DNA from: Streptomyces malachitofuscus
GTDB lineage: Bacteria > Actinomycetota > Actinomycetes > Streptomycetales > Streptomycetaceae
Length of the DNA: 64,000 nt
NCBI RefSeq assembly: GCF_014650055.1
Contig: NZ_BMUF01000014.1
Location: forward strand, 1-64,000
Reading direction: 5' to 3'
Below the pieces are notes generated by a model that did not search any database, had not been told where the DNA came from, and saw only the letters and a list, made by a program, of their open reading frames with translations. Position numbers and translations under genes: made by a program. Below, piece by piece: positions 51,291 to 58,918 of the stretch. Positions within the stretch are counted from its first letter, which is position 1, and every line of letters starts with the position of its first letter.

Positions 51291-51316
51291 GCGGATGTGG
51301 CGGCGGACACATCCGC
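51291..51316. other. Inverted repeat before the YiaA-like gene
   Basis: GCGGATGTG (51291-51299) and CACATCCGC (51308-51316) form a perfect 9-bp stem with an 8-nt loop. It could terminate acyl-CoA dehydrogenase transcription or act as an operator for the next gene, which starts 15 bp later. Confidence 0.45.
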
Positions 51317-51330
51317 CGATGCTGGTGCCC

Positions 51331-51618
51331 ATGAGCGACACACCGGTCAAGCAGCAGAGCACGGCCGCCTTCTACGGACAGGCCGTCGCGTCCTTCGGGG
51401 TGGCCCTGGGGGCCACCGCGGTCGGCATCTTCAACCTGGAGACCGACGCGTGGGTCCGTGCCTTCCTGGGTATCGCGGTCCTGTACCTGGTCACCTCTGC
51501 CTTCACCCTGGCCAAGGTCATCCGCGACCGCCAGGAGGCCGGACAGATCGTGAACCGGGTCGACCAGGCCCGCCTGGAGAAGCTCCTCGCCGAGCATGAC
51601 CCGCTGCAGAAGCTCTGA
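51331..51618 (+). CDS. YiaA/YiaB-family inner membrane protein
   Basis: A 95-residue protein from ATG 51331. Two membrane segments (FYGQAVASFGVALGATAVGIFNL and AFLGIAVLYLVTSAFTLAKVIRD) are followed by a charged tail (IVNRVDQARLEKLLAEHDPLQKL). This two-span plan with the RDRQE segment matches the YiaA/YiaB family, whose role is unknown. Confidence 0.75.
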   Translation: MSDTPVKQQSTAAFYGQAVASFGVALGATAVGIFNLETDAWVRAFLGIAVLYLVTSAFTLAKVIRDRQEAGQIVNRVDQARLEKLLAEHDPLQKL

Positions 51619-51624
51619 GCCGCA

Positions 51625-51640
51625 CTAAGCGCTCGCTCAC
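51625..51640. promoter_or_regulatory. Half-conserved CTAAGC operator before tetR
   Basis: CTAAGCGCTCGCTCAC shares CTAAGC, the four-base spacing and GCT with the perfect palindrome CTAAGCAACTGCTTAG at 52832. It lies 45 bp before the TetR start and may be its weaker autoregulatory site. Confidence 0.4.
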
Positions 51641-51684
51641 CCTTGCCGGTATGGTGGTGGCCCTGCCAGCGAATGAGGTGAGTG

Positions 51685-52329
51685 ATGAGTACGGCGGAGG
51701 AGACGGCCGGCGGTGAGGCGCAGCCGTGGGGTGAGGTCACGCCCGACGCGGCCCGACGGCTGCTGCTCGCTGCCGTGGAGGCCTTCGCGGAGCGCGGCTA
51801 CCACGCCACGACGACCCGCGACATCGCGGGCCGCGCCGGGATGAGCCCGGCCGCGCTCTACATCCACTACAAGACCAAGGAAGAGCTGCTCCACCGGATC
51901 AGCAGGATCGGCCACGAGAAGGCCGTCGAGATCCTGCGCACGGCGGCCCGTGCCGAGGGCAGCCCGGCCGAGCGGCTCGCCGACGCCGTCAGCTCCTTCG
52001 TCCGCTGGCACGCGGGCGGGCGCACCACCGCACGGGTCGTGCAGTACGAACTCGACTCGCTCGGCCCGGACGCCCGCGCGGAGATCCTCGGCCTGCGGCG
52101 CCAGGTCGACGCCGAGGTGCGCGGGATCATCGAGGACGGTGTGCGCACCGGTGACTTCGACGTCGTCGACGTGCAGGGCACCACCCTCGCCGTGCTCTCG
52201 CTCTGCATCGACGTGGCCCGCTGGTTCAACGTGGACGGACCCCGTACCCCGGAGGAGGTCGGCGCGCTCTACGCCGACCTCGTGCTCCGGATGGTGGGGG
52301 CCGGGGCCCGGGGCGCCGCTCAGAGGTAG
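51685..52329 (+). CDS. TetR-family regulator next to a MaoC hydratase gene
   Basis: A 214-residue protein from ATG 51685 (GTG 51682 is adjacent). The helix-turn-helix is AVEAFAERGYHATTTRDIAGRAGMSPAALYIHYKTKEELLHRI, and the C-terminal domain (TetR_C-type, VQGTTLAVLSLCIDVARWFN) is like that of fatty-acid-related regulators. It converges with the MaoC gene, overlapping by 10 bp. A perfect palindrome (52832-52847) in the MaoC promoter is a candidate target. Confidence 0.88.
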   Translation: MSTAEETAGGEAQPWGEVTPDAARRLLLAAVEAFAERGYHATTTRDIAGRAGMSPAALYIHYKTKEELLHRISRIGHEKAVEILRTAARAEGSPAERLADAVSSFVRWHAGGRTTARVVQYELDSLGPDARAEILGLRRQVDAEVRGIIEDGVRTGDFDVVDVQGTTLAVLSLCIDVARWFNVDGPRTPEEVGALYADLVLRMVGAGARGAAQR

Positions 52330-52781
52330 TAGCGGGCCACCGACTCGGCCACGCACACCGGCTTGTCGCCGCCCTCGCGCTCCACCGTGAACGCCGTGGC
52401 GACCTGGACGCCGCCCTTCACCTCGTCCACCGCGGTGATCGTGGCGGTGGCGCGCACGCGCGAGCCGACCGGCACGGGGGCGGGGAAGCGCACCTTGTTG
52501 GTGCCGTAGTTGACGCCCATCTTCACGCCCTCGACGGTGATCAGCTGCGGGCCGAACAGCGGCAGCAGCGAGAGCGTCAGATAGCCGTGCGCGATGGTCG
52601 TCCCGAACGGCCCCGCCGCGGCCTTCTCCGGGTCGACGTGGATCCACTGGTGGTCACCGGTGGCCTCGGCGAACAGGTCGATCCGCTTCTGGTCGACCTC
52701 CAGCCAGTCGGTGTACCCCAGCTGCTCGCCCACCGCCGCCTTCAGTTCGTCGACGGACGTGAAGATCCTCGGCTCTGCCAT
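52320..52781 (-). CDS. MaoC-family enoyl-CoA hydratase
   Basis: A 153-residue hot-dog-fold protein from ATG 52781. The hydratase-2 motif is FAEATGDHQWIHVDPEKAAAGPFGTTIAHGYLTLSLLP, with the catalytic Asp and His in it. Members hydrate trans-2-enoyl-CoA. Size and sequence match the standalone MaoC proteins (NodN type) of actinobacteria. It fits with the acyl-CoA dehydrogenase 1.1 kb away as part of fatty-acid or branched-acid catabolism. Confidence 0.9.
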   Translation of the reverse strand: MAEPRIFTSVDELKAAVGEQLGYTDWLEVDQKRIDLFAEATGDHQWIHVDPEKAAAGPFGTTIAHGYLTLSLLPLFGPQLITVEGVKMGVNYGTNKVRFPAPVPVGSRVRATATITAVDEVKGGVQVATAFTVEREGGDKPVCVAESVARYYL

Positions 52782-52831
52782 GTCCCGGCCTCTCGCGTCA
52801 CGTAGTCGCAGGCGCATCGCTGTGCGCATGC

Positions 52832-52847
52832 CTAAGCAACTGCTTAG
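52832..52847. promoter_or_regulatory. Perfect 16-bp palindrome CTAAGCAACTGCTTAG
   Basis: The arms CTAAGCA and TGCTTAG are exact inverted repeats around AC. It lies 50 bp upstream of the MaoC start and 66 bp upstream of the divergent soxR start. It resembles operators bound by fatty-acid-related TetR proteins. A related sequence precedes the TetR gene at 51625. Confidence 0.75.
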
Positions 52848-52912
52848 CATGGTCGGCCGGGCGGCCCCTGTCAACGGACACGGGCGCCGGAGGGGTGGGT
52901 AGGGTTCGGGGA

Positions 52913-53425
52913 GTGCAACGGATTCCGGAAAAGATCCACGAGCTCACGGTCGGCCAGCTCTCCGCCCGCAGCGGCGCAGCCGTGTCGGCCCTGCACTTCT
53001 ACGAGTCCAAGGGCCTCATCAGCAGCCGCCGCACCCCGGGCAACCAGCGCCGCTACACCCGTGACACCCTGCGCCGGGTCGCCTTCATCCGCGCCGCGCA
53101 GCGCGTCGGCATCCCGCTCGCCACGATCCGCGAGGCGCTCGCCGAACTGCCCGAGGAGCGCACCCCCACCCGGGACGACTGGGCGCACCTCTCCGAGGCC
53201 TGGCGCTCCGAACTGGACGAACGCATCAAGCAGCTCAACCGGCTGCGCGACCACCTCACGGACTGCATCGGCTGCGGCTGCCTCTCCCTCGACACGTGCG
53301 TCCTGTCCAACCCGGACGACATCTCCGGCGAACGCCTGACGGGCTCCCGCCTGCTCCCCGAGAGCGCCGGCGCCCGAGCGACCGCCCCCCGCCCCCCAAC
53401 CCGCTCCCGCCCACCCCGGACCTGA
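52913..53425 (+). CDS. soxR: Redox-sensing regulator SoxR (MerR family, [2Fe-2S])
   Basis: A 170-residue protein from GTG 52913. The MerR helix-turn-helix is LTVGQLSARSGAAVSALHFYESKGLISSRRTPGNQRRY. The C-terminal CIGCGCLSLDTC (CX2CXCX5C) is the SoxR [2Fe-2S] cluster site. A TAGGGT hexamer ends 6 nt before the GTG, suggesting a leaderless transcript. In Streptomyces SoxR responds to redox-active antibiotics and activates genes elsewhere. It lacks a partner target here. A Pro/Arg/Ser-rich tail of about 20 residues follows the cluster. Confidence 0.95.
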   Translation: MQRIPEKIHELTVGQLSARSGAAVSALHFYESKGLISSRRTPGNQRRYTRDTLRRVAFIRAAQRVGIPLATIREALAELPEERTPTRDDWAHLSEAWRSELDERIKQLNRLRDHLTDCIGCGCLSLDTCVLSNPDDISGERLTGSRLLPESAGARATAPRPPTRSRPPRT

Positions 53426-53431
53426 CCCACG

Positions 53432-54190
53432 GCGCCGGACGGGTCGTGCCGGTTCGGAGTGTGGCGGCGGACGGGTCGTGCCGCCTCGGAGCGCGGCGGG
53501 CGTCCGCGCCGGATCCGCGACGGCGGGCGTCTGCGCCGGGTTCGGAGCGCGGTGGCGGATGTCCGTGCCGGGTCTGGAGCGGGGCGGCGGGCAGGTCGTG
53601 CCGCCTCGTAGCGCGGCGGGTGTTCGCGCCGGATCCGCGACGGCGGGCGTCTGCGCCGGGTTCGGAGCGCGGTGGCGGATGTCCGTGCCAGGGTCTGGAG
53701 CGGGGCGGCGGGCGGGTCGTGCTGCCTCGGGGCGCGGCGGGCGTCTGTGTGCGTTCGCGGTGGCGGGCGTCCGTGCCGGGTTCGCGGGGCGCGGTCTTGG
53801 ATGTCCGTGCCAGCTCTGGAGTGTGGTGGCGGATGTCCGTGCCAGGGGCTGGAGCGGGGCGGCGGGCGGGTCGTGCTGCCTCGGGGCGCGGCGGGCGTCT
53901 GTGCCGGCTCCGGAGTGTGGTGGCGGGCGGCCGTGTCGCCTCGGGGCGCGATGGCGGGCGTCCGTGCCGGCTTGGGGCGCGATGGCGGGTGTCTGAGCCG
54001 GGTTCGGAGCGCGGTGGCGGATGTCCGTGCCGGGTCTGGAGTGTGGCGGCGGGCGGGTCGTGCCGGCTTGGGGCGCGATGGCGGGTGTCTGAGCCAGGTC
54101 CGGGGCGCGGTGGCGGGCGTCTGTGCCGGGTCTGGAGCGGGGTGGAGGGTGTCCGAGCCAGGTTCGGGGTGCGGTGGCGGGCGGGGCGGG
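53432..54190. repeat. GC-rich imperfect tandem-repeat array between soxR and the RNA ligase gene
   Basis: About 750 bp is built of degenerate units of roughly 30 bp, typified by GGCGGATGTCCGTGCCGGGT followed by CTGGAGCGGGGC. There are at least 20 units, with variants such as GGCGGGCGTCTGCGCCGGGT. Higher-order copying is visible: 53481-53600 and 53601-53721 differ at only about five positions. All reading frames on the minus strand stay open through it, giving long Arg/Pro/Thr-rich ORFs that match no protein; I regard these as artefacts. I see no gene here. The function is unknown. Confidence 0.85.
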
Positions 54191-54248
54191 GTGCCGCATC
54201 GGGGCCGCCTCGCGGTCCCGATGCGGCACCCCCGGCTGCCCGCCGTGC

Positions 54249-55316
54249 TCACTCGTACTCCGTGCCGCCCTTGCGGGTCAGGTAGGCCGGGCTCACGGCC
54301 TTGGCTATGGCGCGGGTGCCGGTTACCGGGCTGTGGCGCTCGACGACCGGGCGGATCACCACGCCCTCCCGCAGGTGCAGCTCGCGGCCGGAGACCGTTT
54401 CGCGGCCGGTGGCGATCTCCAGGACGTGCTCGCTGTCGTACGGGCCGGAGAACAGCCGCGGCACCAGCGGCAGCCGGCCCTCCAGCAGCTCCGCGGCGTC
54501 CAGCCAGCGCACCCGGCCGTCGATCTCCGCGGACACGTCGAACACGGCGTACCCGAGGGTGTCGCGCCGCCCGTCCGCGCCGTACGACAGGTCCTGCACG
54601 CCCGCGCCGTACACCTCGCCGAAGATGCCGACCCGCCGGGCCCCCAGCCGGGCGGCGAGGTCCGCGGCGACGTCGGCCACGCCGTGACCGCGCACCGCAC
54701 GCCAGTACAGGTTGCGCGGGTCCTCCTTCAGCGCCAGCGACTTCACGCCGAACCCCTTGGAGGAGACGTACACCCGGTCCTCCTCGGCGGCGTACGTCAG
54801 CAGACAGGCCGTGCCGTGCAGCTTCTCCGTGAGCACCACGGGCTCACCCGGCGCGAAGATCTCCGGGTAGCGCTGGATGTTCTCGATGTCGACCCAGGGC
54901 AGCAGCCCGGCCGCGGACTCCACGTCGCCGTTCATCGTCGGCGGGACGGGCGGCACCCACTTGGTGATGCCGAGCAGCTCCGCGAAGTCGGTGCCCTCCG
55001 AGGCGGCCCGCACCAGGTCGACGTCGGCGAGCGCCTTCGGCCGGCACACGATGCCCTGCGACAGCTCACCGCGCAGCCGGATCGCCTTGACCCGGTCGTG
55101 GTTCCCGCCCGCCAGGCGGCCGGTCAGCCCCAGCTCCTCGATCAGACCGGCCGGCAGGACGGACTGCTCGGGGATGTAGACCGCGGCATCACCCGTGCGA
55201 TACGCGCCCTTGGCGACGACGGCCCGGTACAGGCCCACCTGGGCCAGCTCGAGGGCGTCGGCGCCCGGGTGCTCGTGGACGGTCAGGATTTCGGCGGTGA
55301 CGCGCAGCGTCGACAT
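54249..55316 (-). CDS. ATP-dependent RNA ligase, Rnl5 (Deinococcus) type
   Basis: A 355-residue protein from ATG 55316. The nucleotidyltransferase motif I is EKLHGT (Lys is the adenylation site), motif III-like is VGIFGEVYGAGVQDLSYG, motif IV is REGVVIRP and motif V is IAKAVSPAYL. The first 120 residues (MSTLRVTAEILTVHEHPGAD, YIPEQSVLP) form the N-terminal OB-like module seen in Deinococcus radiodurans RNA ligase. That enzyme seals 3'-OH/5'-PO4 nicks in RNA duplexes. Its physiological role in Streptomyces is unknown. A repeat array abuts its 3' end. Confidence 0.88.
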   Translation of the reverse strand: MSTLRVTAEILTVHEHPGADALELAQVGLYRAVVAKGAYRTGDAAVYIPEQSVLPAGLIEELGLTGRLAGGNHDRVKAIRLRGELSQGIVCRPKALADVDLVRAASEGTDFAELLGITKWVPPVPPTMNGDVESAAGLLPWVDIENIQRYPEIFAPGEPVVLTEKLHGTACLLTYAAEEDRVYVSSKGFGVKSLALKEDPRNLYWRAVRGHGVADVAADLAARLGARRVGIFGEVYGAGVQDLSYGADGRRDTLGYAVFDVSAEIDGRVRWLDAAELLEGRLPLVPRLFSGPYDSEHVLEIATGRETVSGRELHLREGVVIRPVVERHSPVTGTRAIAKAVSPAYLTRKGGTEYE

Positions 55317-55427
55317 CGGGACAGCTCCCAGGGCTCTCAGGTCCGTTTCATCGCCCTCAACTGTCCGTGGAACAAAGCCCTGGAACGACCGGTTTACCGC
55401 CTGCTACGGTCCGTCCCCGGAGCCAAC

Positions 55428-55455
55428 GGGGGTGCGGCATCCCCGGCGCACCCCC
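55428..55455. terminator. Hairpin between RNA ligase and the 55.5-kb gene
   Basis: GGGGGTGCG (55428-55436) pairs perfectly with CGCACCCCC (55447-55455) around a 10-nt loop, 34 bp after the stop of the leftward hypothetical gene at 55489. It likely terminates that gene. Confidence 0.65.
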
Positions 55456-55488
55456 ATGCCCCCGTTGCTCCCTGCGTCGCTCAGGGCC

Positions 55489-56091
55489 TCAGGCCGACAC
55501 CAGCAGCCTCGCCCGGCGGGCGTCCGCCAGGGCCCCGGGGGTGAGCACGGGACGCGGCACCAGGATTCCGCAGTCCGCGCAGACCGGGCCCGCCGACGGC
55601 TCGTGATCCAGATCGTGACGCCATATGAGCCGTTCCCCCCGGCACACGGGGCAGGCCGAACCCGGCTCCCGCTCCAGCGCGGCGATCAGCCTCCGCAGCA
55701 CCTCGGCCAGCGGCTCCCGCGGATGCACCCGGGGGTCGTCGCACCAGGCCACACCGAAACCGCCCCAGGTCAGCCGGTGCCAGTCGTCCACACTGCCCGG
55801 GCTGCGCAGCCCGTCGTGCTTCTCCTTCCTGCGGCGCTCGGCGAACTCCACCTCGTACGCCAGCCAGACCGCCCGGGCCTCCTCCAGTTCGTCCAGTGCG
55901 GCCACGAGCCGCGCCGGGTCGACGGAGCGGTCCTCGGGATCGAACCCGGCCCGCGAGCACAAATGGTCCCAGGTCGCCCTGTGCCCGTAAGGAGCGAATC
56001 GTTCAAGGCACTTGCGCAGCGAATAGCGCCGCAGAGCCAGATCGCACCGCGGATCTCGGACCTGTCTCGCCAGACTCCGGAAACCGGCCAT
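55489..56091 (-). CDS. Conserved hypothetical protein with a CXXC zinc-ribbon-like pair
   Basis: A 200-residue protein from ATG 56091. The N-terminal 100 residues are helical and charged (ALRRYSLRKCLERFAPYGHRATWDHLCSRAGFDP). CPVCRGERLIWRH and CADCGILVPRP near residues 150-180 look like a zinc-ribbon knuckle pair. No known domain is recognised. It may bind nucleic acid, by analogy with zinc ribbons only. It is monocistronic, with a hairpin behind it. Confidence 0.7.
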   Translation of the reverse strand: MAGFRSLARQVRDPRCDLALRRYSLRKCLERFAPYGHRATWDHLCSRAGFDPEDRSVDPARLVAALDELEEARAVWLAYEVEFAERRRKEKHDGLRSPGSVDDWHRLTWGGFGVAWCDDPRVHPREPLAEVLRRLIAALEREPGSACPVCRGERLIWRHDLDHEPSAGPVCADCGILVPRPVLTPGALADARRARLLVSA

Positions 56092-56533
56092 CGTTCTGCA
56101 CCTCCGTCACACCTGCACCTGTAATCCGGTCACTTCGGCGTCGTCGAACGGACGTCGCCGAATAGACGTATCGACACGCGAATCGGCTCCATCCTTTTTT
56201 CGATGGCCCCCCTCAGCCGGCCGCGGGGACTCGCGAGCCAACTCCCCTGGCTCGTGCTTCAGTTGTGGTCGTCCGCGGGGGTACCGGCGGTAACGCGCTC
56301 CGTGCCCTCCCGCGGGGGAGCACTCTCCCTCGACAGCCTGAGAACTCCCCACGGCCTCCACGGGTTCCTGAACAACCGGTCGATATGCACACCGTTCACC
56401 GGCCCCCCGCGCCCGCCGTGCCGCCCGGCGCCGACCGCGACCGCGTCACCGCAGGTCACAGCGGTGTGGGCACCCCGGCGCAGAGGGGCGGCGAGCCGCC
56501 GTCCGCGACCCGCCGCCCCTCCCGCCGCCGCGC
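56092..56533. other. 442-bp intergenic region, no confident gene
   Basis: This gap lies between two leftward genes. It must hold the promoter of the 55.5-kb gene near 56092-56200, where the sequence is less GC-rich (CCTTTTTTCGATGG). On the minus strand an ORF of 46 codons runs from GTG 56399 to 56259 (VNGVHIDRLFRNPWRPWG...), with moderate third-position G/C bias but only a run of G as ribosome-binding site. I do not call it a gene. Confidence 0.4.
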
Positions 56534-57784
56534 TCAGCGGTAGAGCAGGTACTCCCGCCGCATCCTCCGGAACCCCGCCAGCTCCTTCGACCAGCCGGCC
56601 ACCACCTCGTCCGTGTCCGCGCCCGCGTCGATCATCGTGCGCACCAGGGTGGAGCCCGTGAGCTTGTCGATCCAGTTGTCCGGACGCCAGGCGAAGCCGC
56701 TCCAGGACCGCTTCGCCGTGATCAGCAGGTCGACGCCCGTCCGCACCGGATCGAACGCCTCCCGGTCGTGCACATGCACCTGCACGCCGCCGATGGTCTT
56801 CCCCTGGAACTTGGAGAACGTCGGCGCGAAGTACGCCTCCCGGAAACACACGCCCGCCGGCGCCGACGCGTTCGCCGCGGCCGCCCAGCGGCCGTCGATC
56901 CCCTCCGCGCCCAGCAGCTCGAACGGCCGGGTGGTCCCGCGCCCCTCCGACAGGTTCGTGCCCTCGAACAGACACGTCCCGGAGTACACCAGCGCCGTCT
57001 CCGGCGTCGGCATGTTCGGGCTCGGCGGCACCCACGGCAGCCCGGACGCGTCGTAGAAGTCCGACCGCCGCCAGCCCGACATCCGTACGGTCTCCAGCGG
57101 CACCGGCGTCGTCAGGAACTCCCCGTTGAACAGCCGGGCCAGCTCCGCCACCGTCATCCCGTGCGCCTGCGAGATCGGCTGCCGTCCGACGAAGGTCGCG
57201 AACTCCTTGTGCAGCACCGGACCCAGCGCCGTCCGCCCCGTCACCGGGTTCGGCCGGTCCAGCACCATGAACCGCTTGCCCGCGAGCGCGGCCGCCTCCA
57301 TGCAGTCGAACAGCGTCCAGATGTACGTGTAGAAGCGTGCGCCGACGTCCTGGATGTCGAAGACCACGGTGTCCACGCCGGACGCGGTGAAGATGTCGGC
57401 GAGCGCCTGACCGCTCTTCAGGTACGTGTCGTAGACGGGCAGGCCCGTCGCCGGGTCGTCGTAGCGGCCCTCGGAGCCGCCCGCCTGCGCGGTGCCCCGG
57501 AAGCCGTGCTCGGGGCCGAAGACGGCGATCAGGTCCACACGGTCGTCCTCGTGCATCACGTCGACGATGTGGCGCACGTCCCGGGTGATGCCGGTGGGGT
57601 TGGTGACGACGCCCACGCGCCGGCCGTCGAGCGGCGCGTAGCCGTCCTCGGCGAGGCGTTCGAACCCGGTGCGCAGCCTCCGGCCGCCCCCGTGCGCCGC
57701 GCCCGACGCGGCCGCCGCCGGTGCGGCGGAGGCCGCGACCGCGGCCGTGGTGGTGGCGAGCAGGCTCCGTCTGGACAGCTTCAT
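56534..57784 (-). CDS. Secreted DUF1343 protein, NamZ-type exo-beta-N-acetylmuramidase (GH171)
   Basis: A 416-residue protein from ATG 57784. It starts with a Tat-type signal, MKLSRRSLLATTTAAVAAS. The DUF1343 blocks are VGVVTNPTGITRDVRHIVDVMHE, AVFGPEHGFRGTAQAG, DTVVFDIQDVGARFYTYIWTL and DRPNPVTG, with WVPPSPNMPTPETALVYSGTCLFEGTNLSEGRGT later. DUF1343 enzymes such as B. subtilis NamZ remove terminal MurNAc from peptidoglycan fragments. It may act in wall recycling; no recycling genes are adjacent. Confidence 0.88.
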   Translation of the reverse strand: MKLSRRSLLATTTAAVAASAAPAAAASGAAHGGGRRLRTGFERLAEDGYAPLDGRRVGVVTNPTGITRDVRHIVDVMHEDDRVDLIAVFGPEHGFRGTAQAGGSEGRYDDPATGLPVYDTYLKSGQALADIFTASGVDTVVFDIQDVGARFYTYIWTLFDCMEAAALAGKRFMVLDRPNPVTGRTALGPVLHKEFATFVGRQPISQAHGMTVAELARLFNGEFLTTPVPLETVRMSGWRRSDFYDASGLPWVPPSPNMPTPETALVYSGTCLFEGTNLSEGRGTTRPFELLGAEGIDGRWAAAANASAPAGVCFREAYFAPTFSKFQGKTIGGVQVHVHDREAFDPVRTGVDLLITAKRSWSGFAWRPDNWIDKLTGSTLVRTMIDAGADTDEVVAGWSKELAGFRRMRREYLLYR

Positions 57785-57894
57785 ACAGTGACCTCCGTGA
57801 TCGCGGCGGGTGTCATGCCCACGCACGCTAGCGCGCGTGACCGCCCCGGGGAACGAACCGGACCGACCCGCCTCGGAACGCCTCTTCCACCGGG

Positions 57895-57914
57895 CATACC
57901 GACCGGTTAGTCTG
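57895..57914. promoter_or_regulatory. CATACCGACCGGT operator before the SDR gene
   Basis: CATACCGACCGGTTAGTCTG is an imperfect palindrome centred on ACCGGT (57902-57907). It ends 39 bp before the SDR start and lies in the divergent region with the DUF1343 gene. The CATACCGACCGGT half is identical to that at 36514-36535 and 62924-62941 (minus strand in both). Confidence 0.75.
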
Positions 57915-57953
57915 ACGGCCGGAAGTCGCTGGGAGCCGCGTCGAAGGAGACCG

Positions 57954-58727
57954 ATGGTGCAAGCCGTGCAAGGTGCGAAGGTGGTCGTCACGGGAGCCGG
58001 GGGCGGCATCGGAGCAGCGCTCGCCCGCCGCTTCGCCGCCCAGGGGGCACAGGTCGTCGTCAACGACCTGGACGCCGACCGCGCCAAGGCCGTCGCCGAG
58101 GAGATCGGCGGACTCCCGGTCCCGGGAGACGCCGCCTCGACCGTCACCGAGGCCCGCGACGCGCTCGGCGGGACGGTCGACGTGTACTGCGCCAACGCCG
58201 GCGTCGGCCGCGACGGCGGCGAGCCGGGACAACCCCTCGACGAACAGGGCTGGGCCCTCTCCTGGGACGTCAACGTCATGGCGCACGTCCGCGCGGCGCA
58301 CACGCTGCTCCCGGACTGGCTGGAGCGCGGCAGCGGCCGCTTCGTCTCCACCGTCTCCGCCGCCGGGCTGCTCACCATGATCGGCACCGCCCCGTACAGC
58401 GTCACCAAGCACGGCGCCTACGCCTTCGCCGAGTGGCTGTCCCTGACGTACCGCCACCGCGGTGTGAAGGTCCACGCGATCTGCCCGCAGGGCGTGCGCA
58501 CCGACATGCTCGACGCCACCGGCAGCGCCGGCGACCTGGTCCTGAAGCCGACCGCGATCGAACCGGACGACGTGGCCGACGCACTCTTCCGGGGCATCGA
58601 CGAGGACCGCTTCCTGATCCTCCCGCACCCCGAGGTCGCCGAGTACTACCAGGCCCGCGCCACCGACCCCGACCGCTGGCTCACCGGCATGAACCGCATC
58701 CAGCAGCACTGGGAGACGACCCGGTGA
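57954..58727 (+). CDS. SDR-family oxidoreductase
   Basis: A 257-residue short-chain dehydrogenase from ATG 57954, preceded by AAGGAGA. The cofactor loop is VVVTGAGGGIGAAL, NNAG-like is CANAGVGRDGG, the catalytic Ser is in STVSAAGLL, and the YxxxK is YSVTKHG. NAD versus NADP preference is not clear (VNDLD suggests NAD, from the Asp after beta-2). It probably oxidises a 3-hydroxyacyl-CoA or alcohol in the acyl-CoA cluster. The stop overlaps the next ORF by GTGA. Confidence 0.92.
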   Translation: MVQAVQGAKVVVTGAGGGIGAALARRFAAQGAQVVVNDLDADRAKAVAEEIGGLPVPGDAASTVTEARDALGGTVDVYCANAGVGRDGGEPGQPLDEQGWALSWDVNVMAHVRAAHTLLPDWLERGSGRFVSTVSAAGLLTMIGTAPYSVTKHGAYAFAEWLSLTYRHRGVKVHAICPQGVRTDMLDATGSAGDLVLKPTAIEPDDVADALFRGIDEDRFLILPHPEVAEYYQARATDPDRWLTGMNRIQQHWETTR

Positions 58728-58909
58728 CCGGACCCGCCGGCCCTTCCGCCCGCCCCGGGACGGACCCGGCTGTACCCGCCGCGCGGCGCAAGGAGACACT
58801 GGCCGCCTGCAAGGATGCGCTCCGGGCGGAGATCCTGCCGCACCGGCCGGACACGGTCAGTGGGAAGATCCTCCGTCGGGAACGGCGTTCCCTGTTCCAC
58901 CACAACTGA
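58724..58909 (+). pseudogene. Remnant of an AMP-binding acyl-CoA synthetase
   Basis: A 61-codon ORF from GTG 58724, overlapping the SDR stop (GTGA). Residues 22-56, including PHRPDTVSGKILRRERR, match the C-terminal lid end of acyl-CoA synthetases (the (R/D)TxSGKxLRRE motif, whose Lys is the acetylation/catalytic site). The 500 or so residues that should precede it are absent. The first 20 residues are Pro/Gly/Ala-rich. I infer an internal deletion that fused an original start to the 3' end; it could alternatively be a short functional derivative. Confidence 0.6.
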
Positions 58910-58918
58910 GACAGCGAC

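Noticed and set aside
52871..54252. Long Arg/Pro/Thr-rich ORFs on the minus strand over soxR and the repeat array
   Set aside because: They are open only because the tandem unit lacks stops on that strand, and they run into soxR antisense. No ribosome-binding site or domain is seen.
56107..56361. 84-codon minus-strand ORF in the 56.1-56.5 kb gap
   Set aside because: No ribosome-binding site, no hydrophobic or conserved segment, and a composition typical of random high-GC sequence.
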